This document shows, piece by piece, positions 41,773-50,625 of a DNA stretch of 64,000 nucleotides (the first letter of the stretch is position 1; each line of letters starts with the position of its first letter). The DNA is from Lachnospiraceae bacterium. Lineage in GTDB: Bacteria > Bacillota > Clostridia > Lachnospirales > Lachnospiraceae. The stretch lies in contig JALCRM010000006.1 in NCBI GenBank assembly GCA_022652545.1, positions 62,001-126,000 of the forward strand. The letters run 5' to 3'. Under the pieces are notes generated by a model. It did no database searches, was not told where the DNA came from, and saw only the letters and a program-made list of their open reading frames with translations. A program made the position numbers and the translations under genes.

Positions 41773-43557
41773 CTACTGTGCCAGATCGATCTGTGCATAA
41801 ATATTATAGTCGTAGGACGTCGCCACAGGTTCTTCATTCATGCTCTCGATGCAGTCGCCTGTCTCGTCGTCATAGGTATAGGCTTCGCTCCCCTCCGACT
41901 CACCCTTCCGGCTTCCCGTACAGGTGGATTCGGCTTTCAGGAGATGGCCGGCCTTGTCGTAGGTGTAGACCGTGTCGACGCCGTCCCCGCTGGCGAGATC
42001 CTGCGTATCCGTATAATAGATGACGGAGACTGCCGTTTTTCTGCCGGCCTTGTTCCAGGTGTCCTTTTCACTGTACTCCAGCTTCCCGTCGCGGTAATTC
42101 TTCTGCGTCAGCATGTGTCCGGCTTTGTCGTAAGTGTATTTATAGACCAGGACCAGTTCGTCTTCATAATACATGTTTTTTGTCAAAACATTGCCGGCCG
42201 CGTCATATTTATAAGTGTAGGTATTGCCGCCGTCCGGATTTCCGCTGTCGTCAAAATCCTCTGTTTTTATCTCGTTGCCGTGGCTGTCAAATGCGGCTGT
42301 ACGGCAGTTGCCCCAGTATTTCGTTCCGTCCGCGTTATAGGCCGTCTGGGCAGTCAGGTTTCCGTTTTTGTCATATTCGTACTCGGTGTGCACGCCGTAA
42401 TAATTTTCCGTGCTGTCGTCTGAATAATTGTCATCCGAATGCAGCGTGTCTGACGAAACGAGCCGGCCGGCCGCGTCGCATTTATTTCTGGTGAGCGTGC
42501 TCTGCGTCATTTCCCCGCCGTTTTCCCAGTAATCGTAACTGAGGACTGCAAAGCGCGCATCGGCTGTACGACCGGAACTTTTACCGCGGTATCTGGCGAT
42601 CGAAGGTATGGCTGCCGCCTGGTATGTCCCCTCATTCGTGAGACCGGTGTCCTCGATGAGTGTTTTGCCTTTCAGACGGTATGCCTTAAAGGCAAAGCGC
42701 ACGCTGCCGTCGTCCTCCGGTACTGCATAGTTGAGCTCTATGACGCCGTTTTCCCGGCTCAGGATATCGGTAAGACACCCCCCGTCCGCGGACACCGCCG
42801 CAAGGGCTGCATCCGCACCGCCATAGGTCCGGAATTCCTTTTTGGTCAGCTCCGTGCCGCCGTATTCATGGAATGCACCGTCCCAGTAAAAATAGTACGG
42901 CTTCTGCGTGTGCTCGACCAGGACCGCCTGGCCGCCGCTGGTGTCGAGCATGCCGTCGTATCTGTCGAAATTCACAGTGATCTCCGAAGAGCCCTGTACC
43001 GGTGCCTCCGCGCAGCCCTTTCCGGACAGCGCGGTCTCATACGCCTTACCGTCCTTGACGCCGTAGAGAATGGTCAGCGCACAGGTAGTATAGAGACTGT
43101 CAAATGCGGCAAAACGCGCCGAGCCCAGATCGTAATCCGTCAGAAGTCCGTTGCTCCTGTCCTTTGCCTCGGAAGCCGCCTTTCCCGGATCTCCCACCAC
43201 CACATCCTTTTTCAGTACCGCTGCCTTTCCGTTCGCAGCATACCAGAACACGCCGTCCAGGCCGTCCTGTTCTTCACTGCTCTTCGAGCCAGTCAGCACG
43301 AAGGACTCCACGCTTCCGTCTCCGTCAAAATCATCGGAGAGTACCGCGTAGACCGTGTCCTTCGTCTGTGCCGCAACCAGTTTCACAGCCGCGCTGTCTG
43401 CCTTTGAGACTGCCGCGCTGCCGGCCTTTGCGATCGTTTTACTGTCTGCTGCCAGCGCCGCGCAGCCGCTGACGGATGCCGTCAGGAAAAGCACGGCGGC
43501 AGCCGCGGCAACCACGGCATGCATAGGAAAACGGGCATTTCTGTCTTTGTTTTTCAT
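41773..43557 (-). CDS. Lipoprotein with C-terminal YD (RHS-type) repeats
   Basis: A 594-aa secreted protein of unknown function. The signal peptide (MKNKDRNARFPMHAVVAAAAAVLFLTASVSGCAA) ends in a lipobox-like VSGC. An EF-hand-like DDFDGDGSVESF near residue 80 suggests an integrin-like or dockerin-like Ca-binding element. The second half has at least four YD-type repeats, for example YEYDKNGNLTAQTAYNADG, YKYDAAGNVL, YTYDKAGHML and YTYDKAGHLLK. There is no toxin domain or RHS core (no DPxGxxxG), so it is unlikely to be a polymorphic toxin. GGAGGT precedes the ATG. A tandem repeat and the two-protease lipoprotein gene lie upstream. Confidence 0.75.
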   Translation of the reverse strand: MKNKDRNARFPMHAVVAAAAAVLFLTASVSGCAALAADSKTIAKAGSAAVSKADSAAVKLVAAQTKDTVYAVLSDDFDGDGSVESFVLTGSKSSEEQDGLDGVFWYAANGKAAVLKKDVVVGDPGKAASEAKDRSNGLLTDYDLGSARFAAFDSLYTTCALTILYGVKDGKAYETALSGKGCAEAPVQGSSEITVNFDRYDGMLDTSGGQAVLVEHTQKPYYFYWDGAFHEYGGTELTKKEFRTYGGADAALAAVSADGGCLTDILSRENGVIELNYAVPEDDGSVRFAFKAYRLKGKTLIEDTGLTNEGTYQAAAIPSIARYRGKSSGRTADARFAVLSYDYWENGGEMTQSTLTRNKCDAAGRLVSSDTLHSDDNYSDDSTENYYGVHTEYEYDKNGNLTAQTAYNADGTKYWGNCRTAAFDSHGNEIKTEDFDDSGNPDGGNTYTYKYDAAGNVLTKNMYYEDELVLVYKYTYDKAGHMLTQKNYRDGKLEYSEKDTWNKAGRKTAVSVIYYTDTQDLASGDGVDTVYTYDKAGHLLKAESTCTGSRKGESEGSEAYTYDDETGDCIESMNEEPVATSYDYNIYAQIDLAQ

Positions 43558-43580
43558 ATTGTGACCTCCGTAATCAATTT

Positions 43581-43662
43581 GCTGCTTCGCAGCGAATCTT
43601 TGCTGCTTCGCAGCCAACTATTGCGCTTCGCAGCCAACTATTGCGCTTCGCAGCCAACTATT
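43581..43662. repeat. Four 20-21-bp tandem repeats between two lipoprotein genes
   Basis: Units start at 43581, 43602, 43623 and 43643; the core is GCTTCGCAGCCAACTATT. The first two contain GCTGC TTC GCAGC, a small perfect hairpin. They lie in the 141-bp gap between the peptidase stop (43699) and the YD lipoprotein start (43557), just upstream of its ribosome site. Confidence 0.9.
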
Positions 43663-43698
43663 GTGCGCCGCTGCTCTCCGGCAAACAGCGGCTGTTCC

Positions 43699-45768
43699 TC
43701 AGTCCAGTCCCAGACTGCTGCGGATGTAAGTCCTGATCCGGGACATTTCCGGATCGTCTGCAAAGAAACGTATTTTGGCCGCCGCGCCGGAAGTATCGCT
43801 GCTGTCCGGGGTATCCGTCAGCACAAAGACGGCAAAGGTTTCCGCCATGTCTTCCTTCATGGCGTTTTCGCCGGCGTACTGATCTGTAAATTCCGTCGGA
43901 TGGGCAAAATAATAATCAAAGGAATAGCCCTGTCCCTCCGACTCGCCATCCAGTTCCGTGCCCTTTACGAACGCATCGTAAAAGCGCCTCGTATAGGAAG
44001 TATCCGTATAGGTCTCTTCCGGATACCAGATCTGCGGCAGATCGCCCTGTTTTGTCATATCCACCTGCGTGGAATTCTCGAACAGCACATGTCCGAATTC
44101 GTGCACCATCGTCTGTATGCTCTTGTCGAGGCTGCGGAAGGAGCCGTCCGCATTGAAAAAGTCGCCGACGTCGATGCCCCAGCTCATTTTTTCATTGCTG
44201 TCCCCGTAATTCTGCGTGTAGCCCAGTTCGTTTCCCACGCCGTCCGTAAAGAATGTCAGTACAACCGTGCTGCGGTATTCTGGCGGTATGATCTTCACGG
44301 CGTAGCCGGCAATCTTTCTCTGCCGCGCATCGTGCAGCGAAGCGACCAGGGCCGCATCGTCCTGCGTCATCTGCACTTCGCGCAGAACATCCGTACCGAA
44401 GGTCATGCTCTCCACGGTAAGATCGTAATCTGTGTCATTCTTCCCCGGCATGAGCGTATACAGTTTCCCATAGTCTTTCTCATACCAGGAGTAACTGAAC
44501 ACAGTGCCGTCACTGTTGCTGCTCATCGTAGGATCTGCACTTTCGTCCGTCAGATACTTCATGATCTCTTCCTGCGTGTACCCGGCTTTCGCCGCCAGGA
44601 TATCCAGGCGGCGGATCGAATCTTCCACACAGACCGCCTCAGTCTCGATCGGCTCTTCCATACCGAACCAGCGTATCATGTATTTATAAATTTCCGCGCT
44701 GCCGTAGAGATCGTCGTCCCTTTGTCCCTCGTCCACGCCATCCTGGCCGATCAGATCATCGAACATCGCCCTCTCGGTACCGATATAAAGCGGATCCCTG
44801 CGCCCGACCGTCGAGGTCATCCCTTCAGTGTCAGAAGGGGATATTTTCCTGCTTTCCTCAAGATACGAGGCTGTATCCGCTGACATGATACCGGCCATGG
44901 TCTTTGCGACCGCCGCAACGGGAGCTTCCAGCTTCTTCGTATCGATCGTATCCGGCCTGTCCTGTACGGTATGGTTCTCATAGCCGATCCGGTCCTGGCT
45001 TACCATGACTGCCGGAATGCCTCCGTTGTAAAAACTGAAGTGATCGCTCATCGCGTCTTTTTCACAGGTAAGTGAAAACACGTCTGACTGCCTGGTGAGC
45101 AGATCGCCGAGCAGTGTCTCCCTGCCGTCGACCGTACTGAGGACAGTGTCATAATCCCTGTGATATCCCAGCATGTCGATCTGTATGTCTCCGATCACGC
45201 GGTCCCTTTCCTCCCGGCTCAGCGAATTCACGTAAAATCTCGAACCCACTCTGCCCTCTTCCTCGCCTGTGAACGATACGAACCGGATCTCCGTATCGCT
45301 CGGCACACTCTTCAATACCCGCGCCAGTTCAACAAGAGCTGTCACGCCGCTGGCGTTGTCATCGGCACCGACCGTGCAGGGCATGGAATCGTGGTGTGCG
45401 CTGACGATGAGAATATCGGGGGCATCGGAAGCTTTGGAGGAAGCCGTCTGATCTGCAGCGCGTACCGCGATCACATTCATGCCGCCTTTGAACGTAGGAT
45501 AGGAAATATAGGGCTGCGCCGTCACCGCCTGTTCCGTCACGCTGAGCCCCTGCTCACGGAAACGCCCTTCCAGGTAATTTACAGCAGCCTTTTCACCGTC
45601 TGAGCCGGAAAAACGTTCCTGCGCGCAGACAGCATCGAGCGTTTTCTGCATTTCCTCTGCGGAGACATCCGCCGGGGTCTGCGCGCCTGCGGATGTCTTC
45701 CCGCAGCATGGCAGCGCCGCAGCCATTGCGGCAGCCAGCAGTAATCCCTGTATGCGTAGTTTTTTCAT
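43699..45768 (-). CDS. Lipoprotein with M28 aminopeptidase and second HExxH metallopeptidase domain
   Basis: A 689-aa predicted surface protein. The signal ends in PCCGK (lipoprotein). Residues about 35-290 form an M28 zinc aminopeptidase: VSAHHDSMPC, GADDNASG, FTGEEEGRVGS and QIDMLGYH supply the co-catalytic ligands. Residues about 350-689 form a second domain with MVHEFGHVLFEN (HExxH) and a downstream Glu in KEDMAETFAVFVL, the gluzincin-type arrangement. Both sites look intact. The start MKKLRIQG follows G-rich sequence; a longer frame would put 12 residues before the signal peptide. The YD-repeat lipoprotein follows after 141 bp. A dual role in peptide scavenging or host-protein cleavage is inference. 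Confidence 0.88.
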   Translation of the reverse strand: MKKLRIQGLLLAAAMAAALPCCGKTSAGAQTPADVSAEEMQKTLDAVCAQERFSGSDGEKAAVNYLEGRFREQGLSVTEQAVTAQPYISYPTFKGGMNVIAVRAADQTASSKASDAPDILIVSAHHDSMPCTVGADDNASGVTALVELARVLKSVPSDTEIRFVSFTGEEEGRVGSRFYVNSLSREERDRVIGDIQIDMLGYHRDYDTVLSTVDGRETLLGDLLTRQSDVFSLTCEKDAMSDHFSFYNGGIPAVMVSQDRIGYENHTVQDRPDTIDTKKLEAPVAAVAKTMAGIMSADTASYLEESRKISPSDTEGMTSTVGRRDPLYIGTERAMFDDLIGQDGVDEGQRDDDLYGSAEIYKYMIRWFGMEEPIETEAVCVEDSIRRLDILAAKAGYTQEEIMKYLTDESADPTMSSNSDGTVFSYSWYEKDYGKLYTLMPGKNDTDYDLTVESMTFGTDVLREVQMTQDDAALVASLHDARQRKIAGYAVKIIPPEYRSTVVLTFFTDGVGNELGYTQNYGDSNEKMSWGIDVGDFFNADGSFRSLDKSIQTMVHEFGHVLFENSTQVDMTKQGDLPQIWYPEETYTDTSYTRRFYDAFVKGTELDGESEGQGYSFDYYFAHPTEFTDQYAGENAMKEDMAETFAVFVLTDTPDSSDTSGAAAKIRFFADDPEMSRIRTYIRSSLGLD

Positions 45769-45864
45769 TTCCACACTCTTCCCCCCGTGCCCGCCCTTCC
45801 TCATCCTGAACAGTTCCGTAAATTTTCAGAAAGAGCGAAGGCGCAATTGTCTGCAGATATCTAT

Positions 45865-45873
45865 ATAATACCA
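45865..45873 (-). promoter_or_regulatory. Extended -10 upstream of the two-protease lipoprotein gene
   Basis: TGGTATTAT on the minus strand (TATTAT 45865-45870) lies about 100 bp before the start codon. No good -35 box is seen. Confidence 0.4.
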
Positions 45874-46005
45874 GAAACAGAGACTGCGCACCCCAAATAG
45901 TTCACGGACATGCGCAGCGGGAGCCCGGAACCGTCTCCTCCCGGAAACACTGCCGCCGGTTGTGCAGACCGCTGAAAAAGGATGCAGAAGTTATGGGAAA
46001 ATTTC

Positions 46006-46034
46006 TTGACACCGGGCGGTCGGTATTGTATATT
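46006..46034 (+). promoter_or_regulatory. Sigma-A promoter of the tRNA-Gly gene
   Basis: TTGACA (46006-46011), 17 bp, TATATT (46029-46034): a near-consensus promoter 49 bp before the tRNA. Confidence 0.88.
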
Positions 46035-46083
46035 AGTTTATGCCTCGCGAACGGGGCAGGGAAACAGCAGCAATGCTGGAAAT

Positions 46084-46156
46084 GCGATAGTAGCTTAGCT
46101 GGTAAAGCGCCACCTTGCCAAGGTGGAGACCACGGGTTCGAATCCCGCCTGTCGCT
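46084..46156 (+). tRNA. tRNA-Gly(GCC): tRNA-Gly, anticodon GCC
   Basis: The 73-nt cloverleaf can be drawn. The acceptor stem GCGATAG pairs with CTGTCGC (one G-U). The anticodon stem CCACC/GGTGG encloses loop TTGCCAA, giving anticodon GCC. The T loop is TTCGAAT. The outermost T-stem pair is an A-C mismatch. The 3' CCA is not encoded. A promoter and terminator frame it as a single-gene unit. Confidence 0.95.
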
Positions 46157-46166
46157 CGTAAGAAAA

Positions 46167-46197
46167 GCCTCCGGATATGACATCCGGAGGCTTTTTT
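46167..46197 (+). terminator. Intrinsic terminator of the tRNA-Gly gene
   Basis: A perfect 10-bp stem (GCCTCCGGAT / ATCCGGAGGC) with a 5-base loop is followed by six T. Confidence 0.93.
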
Positions 46198-46277
46198 ATG
46201 AATTTTGCAAGGGGTTTTCCGAAAAGGACATCGGGCACAATATAAAGTACTGTGCCGCGCCCCGGGACAGGCGAATT

Positions 46278-47168
46278 CTATCCTTTGTAATTCAGGGTCA
46301 GTTTAGCGATCAGATCCTCAAGAATATAGCGTGAATCAATACTGTCATAGACTCTGATCTCGTGCTCGAACCGCTCTTCGGAATAGGTCGTATCTTTGTT
46401 TACGTGACGGGCCTTCTGCATATGAAACAGACCGCAGACAGGTGTCAGGACCACGCCGACCGCCGGAGAATCACCCAGCGACCAGCTTTCCCCCGGTGTC
46501 CAGAACGCACGCGGCGTAGCATTGTAAGCTGCCATCTGATCAAAAAGATATTTACCCGGCCTGCCGGCACGTCCGATCCTGAGTTCAATTTCGGCAAGTC
46601 CTATACGCATGGTAGTGTACACATTCATCGGGATCTGCCAGACCGGCACAGCGGAGGCAAGCAGCAGGTTGGCCGCTCCGACGTCATTGCCGAAATTGAA
46701 CTCCCGGAAACCCGCAAAGGGGCTGTCCTTTTCATATGGCAGACCTCCGATCGTAACAACAGTCATCCGGTCCGCAATGTCAGGTGCCTCTCTCAACGCC
46801 GCTGCGATCGTGCTCAGTGCTCCCAGCCCCAGCACATATAGTGGCAGGGGATCATCGCGTCTTGCTTCCTCCACGATGAAGCGGGCACCCTCGGATATCT
46901 CAGCGCCCTCCTGCAGCGGACCTTCTTCACCGTGCAGTGTCAGCGGATCCAGTTCCATGGCCTCTGTGAGACGGCCGATCGCCTCGTAGCTCTTCTGCTG
47001 CGAGCCCTCTTCCAGAAAATGTTCGGCAATGATCGCCTTTACGATCATTTTCGGACTCAGCAGCGCTTCGGCGATCGCAAACGGATCGTCTGCCTCACAG
47101 GCTGTATCCGTATCGAGAATGACACGTACACGTTTGCTGTCCGTAACAACGAATGAGTATGAAGACAT
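46278..47168 (-). CDS. Nucleoside hydrolase family protein
   Basis: A 296-aa member of the inosine/uridine-preferring nucleoside hydrolase fold. The calcium-binding DTDTACEADDPFA is at about residues 19-31. VLGLGALSTIAAAL, EFNFGNDVGAANLLLAS and the late conserved Asp/His region follow. The usual DTDxGxDDxxA has Thr-Ala-Cys-Glu-Ala between the acids, and the catalytic-loop sequence differs from classic IunH, so the substrate may not be a standard nucleoside. GAGGAGG precedes the ATG. It is last in the operon of the second ABC importer and its esterases, which suggests cleavage of a pentosyl compound delivered by that importer (inference). Confidence 0.88.
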   Translation of the reverse strand: MSSYSFVVTDSKRVRVILDTDTACEADDPFAIAEALLSPKMIVKAIIAEHFLEEGSQQKSYEAIGRLTEAMELDPLTLHGEEGPLQEGAEISEGARFIVEEARRDDPLPLYVLGLGALSTIAAALREAPDIADRMTVVTIGGLPYEKDSPFAGFREFNFGNDVGAANLLLASAVPVWQIPMNVYTTMRIGLAEIELRIGRAGRPGKYLFDQMAAYNATPRAFWTPGESWSLGDSPAVGVVLTPVCGLFHMQKARHVNKDTTYSEERFEHEIRVYDSIDSRYILEDLIAKLTLNYKG

Positions 47169-47183
47169 GCTTTCCTCCTCAGG

Positions 47184-48452
47184 TCAGGCTTTTCTCTGCT
47201 GCGCGAGCCAGTCGAAGACGTCGGTTTTCTTTCCGTCGGTCAGCACCGGACTGCCATCGTAGTCAAAATTGCAGTCCCGGTTAAAAAGCGGGATCCAGGC
47301 AAAATGTCCGATATATTCAAACGGCCTGCCGTCTTCTCCTGTCCAGCCTTCATGAATGTCCACGATCCGATCAAAAAAGCTGAAGTGCAGATTCTGCGCG
47401 CCTGCTTTCTGCAGTCTCCGATAGGTTGCATCAACTGTTTCGGCCGGGAGAACGACCGGATCATTCTTGGCATGCACGAACCAGATGGGAAGCCCTGATA
47501 ATATCCGGATCTGTTCGTCGCTGATCGTCTCGTCATAAAGCGCCTCGCAGACAGGAAAAGCCGCAGCGAAAAAGTCCGGGTAATCGATACACATCCGCAT
47601 CGTCATGAAGCCCCCGTTCGAATCACCGCCTATATAGATGCGGCTGCGGTCGATGCATGGCTCGATGTCCAGGAATTCGTCGATAGCCGATTTCAGCGCT
47701 TCGGTATACATGCTTCTTCCGGTCCTGCCGTATTCATGAGAACCGTCATCCAGCCACATCGTCGGACACTGCGGAACGAACAGACAGCAGCCGTCAAAAG
47801 CATCCTGTATCCCGGGAGCTGCCATGGCGGTGACTTTATTGCCCATATAGGCGATCTTTGTTTCCTCTCCGCCTTCTCCGGCTCCGTGCAGCCAGATGAT
47901 CAGCGGTTTTTTTTCTGCCTTGCCCTGCGGGATATAGTATCCGTAACGCAGCGGGCATTTCGGATCGTGCGATACCGACTCACAAAAATCCCTGTAATCC
48001 GTACACTTTGTTCCGAATTTTTTATCGAAGACCAGCCCTGATAATTTTCCCTTTTCCGTCTCGACCGCTTTTACCTGTGTGATCCGATAGTCACTGATGA
48101 TCGAAATATTGAATCCATCGGGAGCGGATATTTCCGCCGCCAGCGCATTCATAGGACCATATGCCATCTCCAGCGCAATGCAGTTCCCGCCATCCGTACG
48201 TTCCCCTTCAAGGTTCGCCATATAGCAGTCCCTGACCGTGCAATAGCCGGCACTGGGTTCCCTTTTATCCTGTTCAAGCCAGTTTTTCGGCAGCTGCATG
48301 ATCTCGCCGTGCGAGTCACGTCTTTCGACATAGACACTGAAACTGTCTTTGTCCGGGTCTTTCTTCATTTTCTCCGGCAGCGGCAGAATGATCTTTGTAA
48401 CGTACGGTCCGAAATCTGTCACCCTGACCTTCGTAAAATATCCGCGTCCCAT
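47184..48452 (-). CDS. Alpha/beta-hydrolase esterase/peptidase, copy 1 of a tandem pair
   Basis: A 422-aa protein. The N-terminal ~155 residues form a beta-rich domain (YFTKVRVTDFGPYVTKIILPL...) and the C-terminal ~260 an alpha/beta hydrolase. The oxyanion segment is IIWLHGAGEGG. The nucleophile Ser is in IYIGGDSNGGFMT, the acid probably in FVHAKNDPVV and the base His in IVDIHEGW or GHFAW. It resembles predicted esterases of the PHB-depolymerase/COG4099 type. There is no signal peptide, so it acts in the cytoplasm. It is about half identical to the gene just upstream by eye. AAAGGAG precedes the ATG. Confidence 0.8.
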   Translation of the reverse strand: MGRGYFTKVRVTDFGPYVTKIILPLPEKMKKDPDKDSFSVYVERRDSHGEIMQLPKNWLEQDKREPSAGYCTVRDCYMANLEGERTDGGNCIALEMAYGPMNALAAEISAPDGFNISIISDYRITQVKAVETEKGKLSGLVFDKKFGTKCTDYRDFCESVSHDPKCPLRYGYYIPQGKAEKKPLIIWLHGAGEGGEETKIAYMGNKVTAMAAPGIQDAFDGCCLFVPQCPTMWLDDGSHEYGRTGRSMYTEALKSAIDEFLDIEPCIDRSRIYIGGDSNGGFMTMRMCIDYPDFFAAAFPVCEALYDETISDEQIRILSGLPIWFVHAKNDPVVLPAETVDATYRRLQKAGAQNLHFSFFDRIVDIHEGWTGEDGRPFEYIGHFAWIPLFNRDCNFDYDGSPVLTDGKKTDVFDWLAQQRKA

Positions 48453-48466
48453 TTTCAGCTCTCCTT

Positions 48467-49735
48467 TCAGTCAAGCGACTGCTGCGCCAGCCAGGCGAAA
48501 ACATCCTGCTGCCCGGTGCCATCCATGACCTTTTTCCCATCATAATCGAAATCACAGTCTCTTTCAAACAATGGGATCCAGGCAAAATGTCCCATGTATT
48601 CGTATGGTTTTCCCTCTTCGTTCAGGAAGCCTTCATGCCTGTCGACTATTTTATCAAAATAAGAAAAATGCACATTTGATGCGCCGGCCGCGATCAGCCG
48701 CAGGTAAGTCGCTTCCGTCGTTTCCCCGGGATCCACGATCGTATCGTTCCTGGCGTGCACGAACCAGATCGGTTTGCCGGCCAGCGTGCCTATCTGCTCA
48801 TCGGAAATATTCTCATCGTACAATATTTCGCAAACCGGAAAGGCTGCGGCAAACAGTTCCGGATAATCAATAAGCAGACGCATTGTCATGTATCCGCCGT
48901 TTGAATCTCCCCCGATATATATGCGCTTCCGGTCGATGCCCGGTTCATTTTCCAGGAATTCATCGATTGCCGCTTTCAGAGGCCCGGTATAACGGCTCCT
49001 GCCGCTCCTTCCGTAGATCTCATCCCCATCATGCATCCAGAGCGTCGGGCATTGCGGTACAAACAGATAGCACCCGCCAAACAGCTGCTGAATGTCTGAG
49101 GCAGCCATAGCCGTGACCTTGTTGCCCATATAGGCGATCTTCGTTTCCTGTCCGCCCTCACCGCCTCCGTGCAGCCAGATGATCAAGGGCTTTTTCTTCG
49201 AAGGGCCCTGCGGGATATAGTAGCCATAGCGCAATGGCTGCTCACGATCGTGCGATATCGACTCGCGGAAATCGCTGTAATCGCTGCAGCGAGTCCCGAT
49301 CTTGCGATCGTAGAGCAGCCCCGCCGCAGTGCCTTTGTCTGTTTTGAACGGTTTCAGCTGTGTGATCCGATAATCACTGATCACGGAAACATTGAATCCG
49401 TCCGGGGCCGAGATCTCTGCCGTGATCGAATGGGCCGGACCGTTTGCCAGTTCCAGTGCAATATATGAACCTTCGTCGCATCTGCTGCCGTAAAAATCAG
49501 AAGAATAACAGTCTGTAACTTCGGCGTATCCGCAGCTGGGCTCTTTGGCATCTCTTGAGACCCAGTTTCTGGGAAGCAGCATGATCTCGCCGAAACTGTT
49601 ACGCCTTTCCACGTAAACAGAAAAGCTGCCGCCCGAAAGCCCTTCTCTCACGCTGCCTTGTACGGGCAGGATCAGTTTTGTCACATAGGGGCCAAAATCC
49701 GTCACTCTGACAACAGCATAATACCCTTTTCCCAT
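48467..49735 (-). CDS. Alpha/beta-hydrolase esterase/peptidase, copy 2 of a tandem pair
   Basis: Exactly the same length (422 aa) as the following gene and clearly its paralogue. N-terminus YYAVVRVTDFGPYVTKLILPV, oxyanion IIWLHGGGEGG, nucleophile IYIGGDSNGGYMT, acid FVHARNDTIV, late His in IVDRHEGF. A short gap of 14 bp separates the two. The ribosome site is a weaker AGGA. No signal peptide is present. Both copies keep all catalytic residues, so they may differ in substrate (for example acetyl versus feruloyl or methyl esters); that is inference from context. Confidence 0.8.
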   Translation of the reverse strand: MGKGYYAVVRVTDFGPYVTKLILPVQGSVREGLSGGSFSVYVERRNSFGEIMLLPRNWVSRDAKEPSCGYAEVTDCYSSDFYGSRCDEGSYIALELANGPAHSITAEISAPDGFNVSVISDYRITQLKPFKTDKGTAAGLLYDRKIGTRCSDYSDFRESISHDREQPLRYGYYIPQGPSKKKPLIIWLHGGGEGGQETKIAYMGNKVTAMAASDIQQLFGGCYLFVPQCPTLWMHDGDEIYGRSGRSRYTGPLKAAIDEFLENEPGIDRKRIYIGGDSNGGYMTMRLLIDYPELFAAAFPVCEILYDENISDEQIGTLAGKPIWFVHARNDTIVDPGETTEATYLRLIAAGASNVHFSYFDKIVDRHEGFLNEEGKPYEYMGHFAWIPLFERDCDFDYDGKKVMDGTGQQDVFAWLAQQSLD

Positions 49736-49738
49736 ATT

Positions 49739-50581
49739 CTATTCCTGTCCCTTTACATACTTATCAAGAAAGGCCAGTACCTTTTCCGATACCTCATCCT
49801 GATAAAACCGCGGATCGGCATGCATGGCTCCTTCGATGACCGTAAGTTCTGCCTCAACACCCCTGTTCCGCATATCATCATAGAACTGTTCGCTAAGGGA
49901 AACCGGTATGAACTGATCCTTTGTCCCGTGAAGCAGATAGTAAGGCGGTGTCGTTCCGTCCATAAAGCTAACTGCCGACCTTTCCTCAGGCGTGACCGGA
50001 ATATCCTTGGGCTTCAGCCTGTCTACGATCGTTTCCTCGCCGTCTTTGGCCCGGTTGATCCCGGACGGTCCGTAAAAGTCAACAACGGCTTTCACCTCGC
50101 TGGACTGATCGAGATTGTCTCCTGTATCAAACTTACGGGTATTCCCGGTTGCTCCTGCCATAGCTGCCAGATAGCCTCCGGCGGATTCTCCCATAACGGC
50201 GACCCTTTCCGGATCGATCCTGAATTTCTGTGCGTTTTCCCTCAGGTACCGGATCGCGGATTTCACATCCTCCAGCGGCGCCGGATACACGGCGCTGTTG
50301 GAAAGGCGGTACTCGATACTCGCCACGGTATACCCATGTTTTGCATAATATGTCAGATATGGTACGTGTGCACCGCGCTCCATGGTAAGGAAGCCGCCGC
50401 CGCATATCCATACGATGCAGGGATTTCCCCTGCCGTCCGCCGGCTTCATAAAGGGCATCAGAACATCCATCTTCAGGTCCTTATAGGAGAACGGAAACCA
50501 GTAAGGTACCTGTGCAAATGTAACTCCTTCGATCAGCGCGTACATTTCGTTCTTAACATCTACCCGTATCGTTTCTTTCAC
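49739..50581 (-). CDS. Alpha/beta-hydrolase carboxylesterase (HSL/BD-FAE type)
   Basis: A 280-aa esterase. The oxyanion motif IVWICGGGFLTMERG is a HGGG variant with Cys for His. The nucleophile is in VAVMGESAGGYLAAMAG, the acid Asp in LLHGTKDQFIPV and the His in EGAMHADPRF. This is the hormone-sensitive-lipase or bifunctional acetyl/feruloyl esterase arrangement. There is no signal peptide. The start is GTG with AAGGAG upstream. It is the third esterase in a row in this operon, four bases before the next gene. Confidence 0.85.
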   Translation of the reverse strand: MKETIRVDVKNEMYALIEGVTFAQVPYWFPFSYKDLKMDVLMPFMKPADGRGNPCIVWICGGGFLTMERGAHVPYLTYYAKHGYTVASIEYRLSNSAVYPAPLEDVKSAIRYLRENAQKFRIDPERVAVMGESAGGYLAAMAGATGNTRKFDTGDNLDQSSEVKAVVDFYGPSGINRAKDGEETIVDRLKPKDIPVTPEERSAVSFMDGTTPPYYLLHGTKDQFIPVSLSEQFYDDMRNRGVEAELTVIEGAMHADPRFYQDEVSEKVLAFLDKYVKGQE

Positions 50582-50625
50582 GTTGTCTCCTTATCGCTGT
50601 GAGGCGGCTATACTCTTCACACGGA

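Noticed and set aside
41773-43557. RHS polymorphic toxin
   Set aside because: YD repeats are few, there is no RHS core motif, no variable toxin tip and no immunity gene; it is a lipoprotein.
43581-43662. CRISPR array
   Set aside because: Only 20-21-bp contiguous units with no spacers and no cas genes.
46084-46156. tRNA-associated integration site for a mobile element
   Set aside because: No integrase, no direct repeat of the tRNA 3' end and no change of gene style on either side.
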